A stretch of 64,000 nucleotides of DNA from Streptomyces justiciae (GTDB taxonomy: Bacteria; Actinomycetota; Actinomycetes; Streptomycetales; Streptomycetaceae), in NCBI RefSeq assembly GCF_015163075.1, contig NZ_JADDXU010000010.1:248001-312000 (forward strand). Reading direction: 5' to 3'. Both the position numbers and the translations under genes were made by a program. This document shows, in pieces, positions 36,818 through 45,732 of this stretch. Within the stretch, counting starts at the first letter, position 1. The number at the start of each line of letters is the position of its first letter. The notes beneath the pieces were generated by a model. That model was not told the DNA's origin, ran no database searches, and saw nothing but the letters and a program-made list of their open reading frames with translations.

Positions 36818-38911
36818 ATGAGCACGCAGACACCGGGCGGCGCGGACAGCGCGGACAGCTTCGAGTGGACCGACCTCGACCGGCGTGCCGTCGACACCGC
36901 CCGTCTGCTGGCGGCCGACGCCGTGCAGAAGGTCGGGAACGGGCACCCGGGCACCGCCATGAGCCTCGCCCCGGCCGCCTACACGATCTTTCAGAAGCTG
37001 ATGCGGCACGACCCGGCGGACCCGGAGTGGACCGGCCGGGACCGGTTCGTGCTGTCCCCCGGACACACCTCTCTCACCCTCTACACCCAGCTCTTCCTCT
37101 CCGGGTACGAGCTGGAGCTCGACGACCTCAAGGCGTTCCGCACCCAGGGCTCCAAGACCCCCGGCCACCCCGAGTACGGGCACACCGCGGGCGTGGAAAC
37201 CACCACCGGTCCGCTCGGGCAGGGCGTCGCCAACGCCGTCGGCATGGCCATGGCCGCCCGCTACGAGCGCGGCCTCTTCGACCCCGAGGCGCCGCAGGGC
37301 GAGTCGCCCTTCGACCACACCGTCTGGGCCATCGTCTCCGACGGCGACCTGGAAGAGGGCGTCTCCGCCGAGGCCTCCTCCCTCGCCGGGCACCAGAAGC
37401 TCGGCAACCTGGTCTTCCTCTACGACGACAACCACATCTCCATCGAGGGCGACACCGCGACCGCCTTCTCCGAGGACGTGCTGAAGCGGTACGAGGCCTA
37501 CGGCTGGCACACCCAGCGCATCGAGCCCACCGGCGACGGCGACATCGACGTACCGACCCTGTACGCGGCGCTGAAGGCCGCGCGGGACGAGACCGAGCGG
37601 CCCTCGATCATCGCGATGCGCACGATCATCGCCTGGCCCGCGCCCAACGCCCAGAACACCGAGGCCTCCCACGGCTCGGCGCTCGGCGCGGACGAGATCG
37701 CGGCCACCAAGCGGGTCCTGGGCTTCGACCCGGAGCGGTCCTTCGAGGTCGCCGACGAGGTGCTCGCGCACAGCCGCCGCGCCCTCGACCGCGGTGCCGA
37801 GGCGCACGCCGCCTGGGACAAGCGGATCGCCGAGTGGCGCGCGGACCAGCCCGAGCGCGCCGCCCTCTTCGACCGGGTCGTCGCAGGACAGCTCCCCGAG
37901 GGCTGGGAGGACGCGCTGCCCGTCTTCGAGGAGGGCAAGTCCGTCGCCACCCGCGCCGCCTCCGGCAAGGTCCTCCAGTCGCTGGGCGCTGTGCTCCCCG
38001 AGCTGTGGGGCGGCTCCGCCGACCTGGCCGGCTCCAACAACACCACCATCGACAAGACCTCCTCCTTCCTCCCGAAGGGCAACCCCCTCCCCGAGGCGGA
38101 CCCCTACGGCCGTACGGTCCACTTCGGCATCCGCGAGTTCTCGATGGCGGCCGAGATGAACGGCATCGCCCTGCACGGCAACACCCGCATCTACGGCGGC
38201 ACCTTCCTGGTGTTCTCCGACTACATGCGCAACGCCGTCCGCATGGCCGCGCTCATGCAGCTGCCCGTCACCTACGTCTGGACCCACGACTCCATCGGGC
38301 TCGGCGAGGACGGCCCCACCCACCAGCCGGTCGAGCACCTCGCCTCGCTGCGCGCCATCCCGGGCCTGAACGTCGTACGGCCCGCCGACGCCAACGAGAC
38401 CGCGATCGCCTGGGCCGAGATCCTCCGGCGGCACAGCACCAAGCCCGCCCCGCACGGCCTCGCCCTCACCCGGCAGGGCGTGCCGACCTACGCGCCCAAC
38501 CCGGACGCGGCCAAGGGCGGTTATGTGCTCCAGGACGCGTCCACCGAGACCCCGGACGTCGTCCTCATCGCCACCGGCTCCGAGGTGCAGCTCGCCGTCG
38601 CCGCGCGGGATCAGCTGGAGGCCGAGGGGATCGGCGCCCGCGTGGTGTCGATGCCGTCCGTGGAGTGGTTCGAGGAGCAGCCGCGCGAGTACCGCGACAG
38701 CGTCCTTCCGCCGTCCGTGCGAGCCCGTGTCGCAATCGAGGCCGGGATCGGCCTGACGTGGTACCGGTTCACAGGTGACGCAGGACGCATCGTCTCTCTC
38801 GAACACTTCGGCGCCTCCGCCGACGCCCAGACCCTTTTCGCCGAGTACGGCTTCACCGCCGAGAACGTCGCCGCAGCCGCCAGGGAATCCCTCGCCGCCG
38901 CGCGTGGTTGA
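36818..38911 (+). CDS. tkt: transketolase
   Basis: Thiamine-diphosphate enzyme transferring two-carbon units between pentose phosphate sugars, 697 residues, full length. Landmarks are KVGNGHPGTAMSLAP, the TPP-binding region DGDLEEGVSAEASSLAGHQKLGNL with DDN, the pyrimidine domain (FGIREFSMAAEMNG, HDSIGLGEDGPTHQPVEHLA) and the C-terminal domain. First gene of a six-gene pentose phosphate operon (tkt-tal-zwf-opcA-pgi-gnd) that matches the arrangement known in other Streptomyces. GAGGA lies before the ATG. Confidence 0.97.
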   Translation: MSTQTPGGADSADSFEWTDLDRRAVDTARLLAADAVQKVGNGHPGTAMSLAPAAYTIFQKLMRHDPADPEWTGRDRFVLSPGHTSLTLYTQLFLSGYELELDDLKAFRTQGSKTPGHPEYGHTAGVETTTGPLGQGVANAVGMAMAARYERGLFDPEAPQGESPFDHTVWAIVSDGDLEEGVSAEASSLAGHQKLGNLVFLYDDNHISIEGDTATAFSEDVLKRYEAYGWHTQRIEPTGDGDIDVPTLYAALKAARDETERPSIIAMRTIIAWPAPNAQNTEASHGSALGADEIAATKRVLGFDPERSFEVADEVLAHSRRALDRGAEAHAAWDKRIAEWRADQPERAALFDRVVAGQLPEGWEDALPVFEEGKSVATRAASGKVLQSLGAVLPELWGGSADLAGSNNTTIDKTSSFLPKGNPLPEADPYGRTVHFGIREFSMAAEMNGIALHGNTRIYGGTFLVFSDYMRNAVRMAALMQLPVTYVWTHDSIGLGEDGPTHQPVEHLASLRAIPGLNVVRPADANETAIAWAEILRRHSTKPAPHGLALTRQGVPTYAPNPDAAKGGYVLQDASTETPDVVLIATGSEVQLAVAARDQLEAEGIGARVVSMPSVEWFEEQPREYRDSVLPPSVRARVAIEAGIGLTWYRFTGDAGRIVSLEHFGASADAQTLFAEYGFTAENVAAAARESLAAARG

Positions 38912-38930
38912 TCCGACCGCCAGAAAGAAG

Positions 38931-40076
38931 ATGATCACTGTGACCGAAGCAACCGCGACCGCGGGAGCACTCAAGCGCCTGTCCGACGAGGGCGTCTCCA
39001 TCTGGCTGGACGACCTGTCGCGCAAGCGGATCGAGTCGGGGAACCTCGCCGAACTCGTCGAGAACAAGAACGTCGTCGGCGTCACCACCAACCCCTCCAT
39101 CTTCCAGGCCGCCATCGGCTCGGGTGAGGGGTACGAGGAGCAGCTCACCGACCTCGCCGTGCGCGGCGTGACGGTCGACGAGGCCGTCCGCATGATGACG
39201 ACCGCCGACGTCCGCGCCGCCGCCGACATCCTGCGCGGCGTGTACGACGCCACCGACGGCCGGGACGGCCGGGTCTCCATCGAGGTCGACCCGCGGCTCG
39301 CCCACGAGACGGCCGCCACGATCGCCGAGGCCAAGCAGCTGGCCTGGCTGGTGAACCGCCCCAACGTCATGATCAAGATCCCGGCGACGAAGGCCGGCCT
39401 CCCGGCGATCACCGAGGTCATCGGCCTCGGGATCAGCGTCAACGTCACGCTGATCTTCTCGCTGGAGCGCTACCGCGAGGTCATGGACGCCTACCTCGCC
39501 GGTCTGGAGAAGGCCGCCGCGAAGGGCCTCGACCTCTCCACGATCCACTCCGTGGCCTCCTTCTTCGTCTCCCGCGTCGACTCCGAGATCGACAAGCGGC
39601 TGACCGTCCTCGGCACGGACCAGGCCCTCGCGCTCAAGGGCAAGGCGGCCCTCGCCAACGCCCGGCTCGCGTACGAGGCGTACGAGGAGGTGTTCGCCGG
39701 GGAGCGCTTCACCGCCCTCTCCGGCGCCCGCGCCAACAAGCAGCGTCCGCTCTGGGCCTCGACCGGCGTGAAGGACCCGGCGTACAAGGACACCCTGTAC
39801 GTGGACGACCTGGTCGCGCCCGGCACCGTCAACACCATGCCGGAGGCGACCCTGAACGCCGCCGCCGACCACGGCGAGATCACCGGCGACACCGTCACCG
39901 GCGGCTACGCCCAGGCGCGCGCCGACCTGGCCGCCGTGGAGGCTCTGGGGATCTCGTACGACGAGGTCGTGCAGCAGCTGGAAGACGAGGGCGTCGCCAA
40001 GTTCGAGGTGGCCTGGAACGACCTGCTGGCCACCGTCTCGAAGTCGCTGGACAGCAAGGGGGTCGACGCGGAATGA
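38931..40076 (+). CDS. tal: transaldolase
   Basis: Transfers dihydroxyacetone units between sedoheptulose-7-P and glyceraldehyde-3-P. 381 residues, the length of the actinobacterial TalB subfamily. Motifs: VVGVTTNPSIFQAAI, the Schiff-base lysine region NVMIKIPATKAGLPAI, NVTLIFSLERY and RPLWASTGVKDP. ATG 38931 is chosen with AGAAAG upstream; GTG 38940 is an alternative. Starts 19 bp after tkt, and its stop overlaps the zwf start. Confidence 0.96.
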   Translation: MITVTEATATAGALKRLSDEGVSIWLDDLSRKRIESGNLAELVENKNVVGVTTNPSIFQAAIGSGEGYEEQLTDLAVRGVTVDEAVRMMTTADVRAAADILRGVYDATDGRDGRVSIEVDPRLAHETAATIAEAKQLAWLVNRPNVMIKIPATKAGLPAITEVIGLGISVNVTLIFSLERYREVMDAYLAGLEKAAAKGLDLSTIHSVASFFVSRVDSEIDKRLTVLGTDQALALKGKAALANARLAYEAYEEVFAGERFTALSGARANKQRPLWASTGVKDPAYKDTLYVDDLVAPGTVNTMPEATLNAAADHGEITGDTVTGGYAQARADLAAVEALGISYDEVVQQLEDEGVAKFEVAWNDLLATVSKSLDSKGVDAE

Positions 40077-41635
40077 CCGGGATTCCTGCCAACGAGACGG
40101 TCACCGAGGCCTTCGACTGGGACAACCCGCTGCGTGACCCCCGCGACCGGCGTCTGCCCCGCATCGCCGGTCCGTCCGGGCTCGTCATCTTCGGTGTCAC
40201 CGGTGACCTGTCCCGCAAGAAGCTGATGCCGGCCGTGTACGACCTGGCCAACCGCGGCATGCTGCCGCCGGGCTTCTCGCTCGTCGGGTTCGCCCGGCGG
40301 GACTGGGAGGACCAGGACTTCGCGCAGGTCGTGCACGACTCGGTGCGCGAGCACGCGCGGACGGAGTTCCGCGAGGAGGTCTGGCAGCAGCTCGCCGAGG
40401 GCATGCGGTTCATCCCGGGCGACTTCGACGACGACCAGGCGTTCAAGCAACTCGCCGAGGCGGTCCAGGAGTTGGACTCCTCGCGCGGTACCAGCGGCAA
40501 CTACGCCTTCTATCTCTCCGTACCGCCGAAGTTCTTCCCCAAGGTCGTCCAGCAGCTGAAGAAGCACGGGCTGGCGGACGCCCCGGAGGGGTCCTGGCGG
40601 CGGGCGGTCATCGAGAAGCCGTTCGGCAGCGATCTCGCCAGCGCGCGGGAGCTGAACGCGCTCGTGCACGACGTGTTCGACCCGGAGCAGGTCTTCCGGA
40701 TCGACCACTACCTCGGCAAGGAGACCGTCCAGAACATCCTGGCGCTCCGCTTCGCCAACCAGATGTACGAGCCGATCTGGAACCGGTCGTACGTCGACCA
40801 CGTTCAGATCACCATGGCGGAGGACATCGGCATCGGCGGCCGGGCCGGGTACTACGACGGCATCGGCGCCGCCCGTGACGTCATCCAGAACCACCTCCTC
40901 CAGCTGATGGCGCTCACCGCCATGGAGGAGCCGATCGCCTTCGACGCGGACGCGCTGCTCACCGAGAAGCTGAAGGTGCTGAAGTCGGTGCGGCTGCCGA
41001 AGGACCTCGGCAAGCACACCGTGCGCGGCCAGTACGCGACCGGATGGCAGGGCGGCGCCAAGGTCGCCGGCTATCTCCAGGAGGACGGGATCGACGCGAA
41101 GTCGAAGACCGACACCTACGCGGCCATCAAGCTGGAGATCGACAACCGACGCTGGGCGGGCATCCCGTTCTATCTGCGCACCGGCAAGCGGCTCGGCCGC
41201 CGGGTCACGGAGATCGCGGTCGTCTTCAAGCGCGCCCCGCACTCCCCCTTCGACTCCACGGCCACCGAGGAGCTCGGGCAGAACGCGATCGTCATCCGCG
41301 TCCAGCCGGACGAGGGCATGACCGTGCGGTTCGGGTCGAAGGTGCCGGGCACCTCGATGGAGATCCGGGACGTGTCGATGGACTTCGCCTACGGCGAGTC
41401 GTTCACGGAGTCCTCGCCCGAGGCGTACGAGCGGCTCATCCTGGACGTCCTCCTCGGCGACGCCAACCTGTTCCCCCGCCACCAGGAAGTGGAAGAGTCC
41501 TGGAAGATCCTCGACCCGATCGAGGAGTACTGGGCACGGCACGGCAAGCCCGCGCAGTACGCGTCGGGCAGCTGGGGACCGAAGGAAGCCGACGAGATGC
41601 TCGCACGAGACGGACGGAGCTGGCGCAGGCCATGA
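40073..41635 (+). CDS. zwf: glucose-6-phosphate 1-dehydrogenase
   Basis: Oxidises glucose-6-phosphate to 6-phosphogluconolactone, making NADPH. 520 residues. The coenzyme site is VIFGVTGDLSRKKLMPA and the active-site signature is DHYLGKE (211-217) with the catalytic His region downstream. ATGA overlaps with both tal before and opcA after. Its activity in actinobacteria depends on OpcA, encoded next. Confidence 0.97.
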   Translation: MTGIPANETVTEAFDWDNPLRDPRDRRLPRIAGPSGLVIFGVTGDLSRKKLMPAVYDLANRGMLPPGFSLVGFARRDWEDQDFAQVVHDSVREHARTEFREEVWQQLAEGMRFIPGDFDDDQAFKQLAEAVQELDSSRGTSGNYAFYLSVPPKFFPKVVQQLKKHGLADAPEGSWRRAVIEKPFGSDLASARELNALVHDVFDPEQVFRIDHYLGKETVQNILALRFANQMYEPIWNRSYVDHVQITMAEDIGIGGRAGYYDGIGAARDVIQNHLLQLMALTAMEEPIAFDADALLTEKLKVLKSVRLPKDLGKHTVRGQYATGWQGGAKVAGYLQEDGIDAKSKTDTYAAIKLEIDNRRWAGIPFYLRTGKRLGRRVTEIAVVFKRAPHSPFDSTATEELGQNAIVIRVQPDEGMTVRFGSKVPGTSMEIRDVSMDFAYGESFTESSPEAYERLILDVLLGDANLFPRHQEVEESWKILDPIEEYWARHGKPAQYASGSWGPKEADEMLARDGRSWRRP

Positions 41636-42570
41636 AGATCGACCTGACCGACACCACGGCAAGCAAGATCAACAAGGCGCTGGTACAGGGGCGCCGCGCC
41701 ATCGGCACCCCCGCCGTGGGCATGGTCCTGACGATGGTGATCGTCACGGACGAGGAGAACGCCTACGACGCGATCAAGGCGGCCGAGGAGGCCTCGCACG
41801 AGCACCCCTCGCGCACCCTGGTCGTCATCAAGCGGCACGCCCGCACCCCGCGCGACCGCCAGGCGTCCAGGCTGGACGCCGAGGTCCGGGTGGGCGCCGA
41901 CGCCGGCACCGGCGAGACGGTCGTGCTGCGCACCTACGGCGAGGTGTCCGACCACGCCGACTCGGTCGTCCTGCCGCTGCTGCTGCCGGACGCGCCGGTC
42001 GTCGTGTGGTGGCCGGTGGACGCGCCGGAGAACCCGTCGAAGGACCCGCTGGGCGCGCTGGCCCAGCGCCGGATCACCGACCTGTACGCGGTGGAGAACC
42101 CGCTTGAGGTGCTGGACACCCGGGTGCGCTCCTACGCGCCCGGTGACACCGACCTCGCGTGGACCCGGCTGACCCCGTGGCGCTCCATGCTGGCGGCGGC
42201 CCTGGACCAGGCCCGCGCGAAGATCATCTCGGGGGCGGTGGAGGCCGAGGCCGACAACCCGGCCGCCGAGCTGCTCGCGCGCTGGCTGGAGGCGCGGCTG
42301 AAGGTGAAGATCGACCGCGTCGTCACCGCCGGTCCGGTCGTCACGGCCGTACGCCTTGGCACCGCGGACGGCGAGGTCGTCATCGACCGTCCCGAGGGCC
42401 CGCTGGCCACGCTGTCCCTGCCGGGCCAGCCCTCGCGGACGCTCGCGCTGAAGGTCCGCACCACCTCCGAACTCATCGCCGAGGAGCTCAGGCGCCTCGA
42501 CGCGGACGAGATGTACGCCGTCGCCCTGCGGGGCGAGGGCCGCGCCAAGGAGACCCCCGCCCATGTCTGA
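41632..42570 (+). CDS. opcA: OpcA, G6PDH assembly protein
   Basis: 312-residue OpcA-family protein, found with zwf in actinobacteria and cyanobacteria and needed for assembly or redox control of G6PDH. Starts MKIDLTDTTASKINKALVQG; the middle has the typical PDAPVVVWWPVDAPENPSKDPLG segment and TDLAWTRLTPWRSMLA. Coupled by overlap to zwf, and it overlaps pgi by 8 bp, so the three are made together. Confidence 0.95.
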   Translation: MKIDLTDTTASKINKALVQGRRAIGTPAVGMVLTMVIVTDEENAYDAIKAAEEASHEHPSRTLVVIKRHARTPRDRQASRLDAEVRVGADAGTGETVVLRTYGEVSDHADSVVLPLLLPDAPVVVWWPVDAPENPSKDPLGALAQRRITDLYAVENPLEVLDTRVRSYAPGDTDLAWTRLTPWRSMLAAALDQARAKIISGAVEAEADNPAAELLARWLEARLKVKIDRVVTAGPVVTAVRLGTADGEVVIDRPEGPLATLSLPGQPSRTLALKVRTTSELIAEELRRLDADEMYAVALRGEGRAKETPAHV

Positions 42571-44209
42571 CTCACCCCTGTTGACCCGTCGCCCCGAGTG
42601 GACGGCTCTCGAGGACCACCGCGCCGAAGGGCTCACGCAGCTGCGGGAGTTGTTCGCGGACGACCCCGGGCGCGCCGAGCGGTACGTGGTGCGCGTGGGC
42701 GATCTGCGCATCGACTACTCCAAGCACCTCATCACCGACGAGACGCTGGCCCTGCTCCAGGAACTGGCCGCCGCCACCGACGTGTTCGGGCTGCGGGACG
42801 CCATGTTCCGCGGCGAGAAGATCAACCTCACTGAGGACCGGGCGGTCCTGCACACCGCGCTGCGGGCGTCGCGGGACGCGGTCGTCAAGGTCGACGGCGA
42901 GAACGTCGTGCCGCAGGTGCACGCCGTCCTCGACAAGATGAGCGACTTCGCCGGCCGCGTGCGCTCGGGCGAGTGGACCGGCCACACCGGCAAGCGGATC
43001 AGGAACGTCGTCAACATCGGCATCGGCGGCTCCGACCTCGGTCCGGCGATGGCGTACGAGGTGCTGCGGCCGTACACGGCACGGGACCTGACGTTCCGTT
43101 TCGTGTCGAACGTGGACGGCGCCGACCTGCACGAGGCGACCCGTGACCTGGACCCGGCGGAGACGCTGTTCATCGTCGCGTCCAAGACCTTCACGACGAT
43201 CGAGACGATCACCAACGCGACGTCGGCGCGGTCCTGGCTCCTGGAGGGTCTGGGTGGCGACGACAAGGCGGTCGCCAAGCACTTCGTGGCGCTGTCGACG
43301 AACGCCGGGAAGGTCACCGAGTTCGGGATCGACCCGGACAACATGTTCGAGTTCTGGGACTGGGTCGGCGGCCGCTACTCCTACGACTCGGCGATCGGCC
43401 TCTCCCTGATGATCGCCATCGGCCCGGACCGCTTCCGGGAGATGCTCGACGGCTTCCGCATCGTCGACGAGCACTTCCGCACCGCACCCGCCGAGGCCAA
43501 CGCCCCGCTGATCCTGGGCCTGTTGGGCATCTGGTACGGCAATTTCCTCGGCGCCCAGTCGCACGCGGTGCTGCCGTACAGCCACTACCTGTCCAAGTTC
43601 ACCGCCTACCTCCAGCAGCTGGACATGGAGTCCAACGGCAAGTCGGTGCAGCGGGACGGCCGGCCCGTGGACTGGCAGACCGGTCCGGTGGTGTGGGGCA
43701 CGCCCGGCACCAACGGGCAGCACGCCTACTACCAGTTGATCCACCAGGGCACGAAGGTGATCCCGGCGGACTTCATCGGGTTCGCCCGGCCCGTGGGTGA
43801 GCTGAGTGACGAACTCAAGGCGCAGCACGACCTGTTGATGGCGAACTTCTTCGCCCAGACACAGGCCCTCGCCTTCGGCAAGACGCCGGACGAGGTGCGC
43901 GCCGAGGGGGTGCCCGAGGAGCTGGTCGTCCACAAGACGTTCAAGGGCAACCACCCGACGACGACGATCCTCGCCCGTGAGCTGACGCCGTCCGTGCTCG
44001 GCCAGTTGATCGCGCTGTACGAGCACAAGGTGTTCGTGCAGGGCGCCGTCTGGAACATCGACTCCTTCGACCAGTGGGGTGTCGAGCTGGGCAAGGTGCT
44101 CGCCAAGCGGGTCGAACCCGCGCTGACCGAAGGGGCGGACGTCCCTGGTCTCGATGCCTCGACCGCCGCTCTGGTGGCCGCTTACCGTGAACTGAAGGAA
44201 GTGCACTGA
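42563..44209 (+). CDS. pgi: glucose-6-phosphate isomerase
   Basis: Interconverts glucose-6-P and fructose-6-P; 548 residues, full-length classical PGI. Motifs: IGIGGSDLGPAMAYEVL, the signature VVWGTPGTNGQHAYYQLIHQGT, and ALYEHKVFVQGAVWNIDSFDQWGVELGK in pieces near the C-terminus with the catalytic Lys. It allows fructose-6-P from the non-oxidative branch to be recycled into zwf. It overlaps the end of opcA and lies 1 bp before gnd. Confidence 0.97.
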   Translation: MSDSPLLTRRPEWTALEDHRAEGLTQLRELFADDPGRAERYVVRVGDLRIDYSKHLITDETLALLQELAAATDVFGLRDAMFRGEKINLTEDRAVLHTALRASRDAVVKVDGENVVPQVHAVLDKMSDFAGRVRSGEWTGHTGKRIRNVVNIGIGGSDLGPAMAYEVLRPYTARDLTFRFVSNVDGADLHEATRDLDPAETLFIVASKTFTTIETITNATSARSWLLEGLGGDDKAVAKHFVALSTNAGKVTEFGIDPDNMFEFWDWVGGRYSYDSAIGLSLMIAIGPDRFREMLDGFRIVDEHFRTAPAEANAPLILGLLGIWYGNFLGAQSHAVLPYSHYLSKFTAYLQQLDMESNGKSVQRDGRPVDWQTGPVVWGTPGTNGQHAYYQLIHQGTKVIPADFIGFARPVGELSDELKAQHDLLMANFFAQTQALAFGKTPDEVRAEGVPEELVVHKTFKGNHPTTTILARELTPSVLGQLIALYEHKVFVQGAVWNIDSFDQWGVELGKVLAKRVEPALTEGADVPGLDASTAALVAAYRELKEVH

Positions 44210-44210
44210 C

Positions 44211-45086
44211 ATGCAGCTCGGACTCATCGGCCTCGGCAAGATGGGTGGCAACATGCGCGAGCGGATCCGCCGCGCAGGGCACACCGTGATCGGCTACGAC
44301 CGCAACCCCGAGATCTCGGACGTGGCCAGCCTCGCCGAGCTGGTCGACAAGCTCGAAGGCCCGCGCGTGGTCTGGGTGATGGTCCCGGCCGGCGCCCCGA
44401 CCCAGTCGGTCGTGGACGAGCTGGGTGACCTGCTCTCCGCCGGCGACACGGTCGTCGACGGCGGCAACTCCCGCTGGACGGACGACGAGAAGCACGCCGA
44501 GGAGCTCGCCGCCAAGGGCATCGGCTTCGTCGACGCGGGCGTCTCGGGCGGTGTCTGGGGGCTGGAGAACGGCTACGCGCTCATGGTCGGCGGCGACGCC
44601 GAGCACGTGGCGAAGGTCCAGCCGGTCTTCGACGCCCTGAAGCCCGAGGGCGACTTCGGGTTCGTCCACGCCGGCAAGGTCGGCGCGGGGCACTTCGCGA
44701 AGATGGTCCACAACGGCATCGAGTACGCCATGATGCAGGCCTACGCCGAGGGCTGGGAGCTGCTGGAGAAGGTCGACTCCGTCACCGACGTGCGCGAGGT
44801 CTTCCGCTCCTGGCAGGAGGGCACGGTCATCCGCTCCTGGCTGCTCGACCTCGCGGTCAACGCCCTGGACGACGACGAGCACCTCGACAAGCTGCGCGGC
44901 TACGCGGAGGACTCCGGCGAGGGCCGGTGGACCGTCGAGGCGGCCATCGACAACGCCGTACCGCTGCCCGCGATCACGGCCTCCCTGTTCGCGCGGTTCG
45001 CGTCCCGCCAGGACGACTCCCCGCAGATGAAGATGATCGCGGCGCTGCGCAACCAGTTCGGCGGCCACGCGGTCGAGTCGAAGTAG
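44211..45086 (+). CDS. gnd: 6-phosphogluconate dehydrogenase, short form
   Basis: Oxidatively decarboxylates 6-phosphogluconate to ribulose-5-P. 291 residues, the short type rather than the about 470-residue form; short Gnd enzymes commonly use NAD+. Motifs: LIGLGKMGGNMRERIRRAGH at the Rossmann fold, VDGGNSRWTDDEKHAEEL, GVSGGVWGLENGYALMVGG and GHFAKMVHNGIEYAMMQAYAEG with the catalytic Lys. Only one base separates it from pgi. Confidence 0.95.
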   Translation: MQLGLIGLGKMGGNMRERIRRAGHTVIGYDRNPEISDVASLAELVDKLEGPRVVWVMVPAGAPTQSVVDELGDLLSAGDTVVDGGNSRWTDDEKHAEELAAKGIGFVDAGVSGGVWGLENGYALMVGGDAEHVAKVQPVFDALKPEGDFGFVHAGKVGAGHFAKMVHNGIEYAMMQAYAEGWELLEKVDSVTDVREVFRSWQEGTVIRSWLLDLAVNALDDDEHLDKLRGYAEDSGEGRWTVEAAIDNAVPLPAITASLFARFASRQDDSPQMKMIAALRNQFGGHAVESK

Positions 45087-45093
45087 GCGCACC

Positions 45094-45681
45094 GTGGGGG
45101 ATCTCCTGCTGGTCCGCCACGGGGAGACGGAGTGGAGCGTGTCGGGCCAGCACACCAGCTGGACCGACCTGCCCCTCACCACCCATGGTGAGGAACAGGC
45201 TAAGGCGCTCGCTCCGCTCCTGTCCGGACGGACCTTCTCACTGGCGCTGACCAGCCCGCTGGGCCGCGCGATACGCACCGCCGAACTCGCGGGCGTCACC
45301 GGGGCGTTGCCCTACGACGACCTGCACGAATGGGACTACGGCGGCTACGAGGGTGTCACCACCGTCGACATCCACCGCACCCGCCCCGACTGGTACCTCT
45401 GGACGGACGGTGTGCCGCCCGGCCCCGAGGGCCACCCGGGCGAATCGCCCGCCGAGGTCGGCGCCCGCGCCGACCGGGTGCTGGCCCGCGTGGACACGGC
45501 CCTCCCGCAGGGGGACGTGATCCTCGTGGCACACGCCCACTTCCTGCGGGTGCTCACGGCCCGCCGACTGGGCCTGGAACCGGCGGACGGCCGCCTGTTC
45601 CAGCTGGCGACCGGCACGGTGAGCCGGCTGTCGACGGAGCACGACCGGCCTGTGATCGCCGAGTGGAACACCCGCGTCTGA
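45094..45681 (+). CDS. histidine phosphatase (phosphoglycerate-mutase-like)
   Basis: 195-residue protein with the RHG signature at its N-terminus (LLLVRHGETEWSVSGQHTSWTD) and the second catalytic His in VAHAHFLRVL. Such proteins are usually phosphatases acting on sugar phosphates or other small phosphates rather than true mutases. The GTG at 45094 lies 7 bp after gnd, so it is likely the last gene of the pentose phosphate operon, where it might dephosphorylate an intermediate or side product. Confidence 0.85.
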   Translation: MGDLLLVRHGETEWSVSGQHTSWTDLPLTTHGEEQAKALAPLLSGRTFSLALTSPLGRAIRTAELAGVTGALPYDDLHEWDYGGYEGVTTVDIHRTRPDWYLWTDGVPPGPEGHPGESPAEVGARADRVLARVDTALPQGDVILVAHAHFLRVLTARRLGLEPADGRLFQLATGTVSRLSTEHDRPVIAEWNTRV

Positions 45682-45718
45682 GAACGCACCGGCGGCACGG
45701 CACGCGGAGTTGTGGCAT

Positions 45719-45724
45719 TAGAGT
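45719..45724 (+). promoter_or_regulatory. -10 element of a possible leaderless transcript
   Basis: TAGAGT ends 8 nt before the ATG at 45733, the same hexamer seen before the small gene at 32633. No ribosome site precedes that ATG, which favours a leaderless mRNA starting near it. Confidence 0.4.
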
Positions 45725-45732
45725 CCCGCTTG

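Noticed and set aside
45094..45681. Cofactor-dependent phosphoglycerate mutase of glycolysis
   Set aside because: The protein is shorter than true mutases (about 250 residues) and lacks their extended active-site segments; the phosphatase subgroup fits better.
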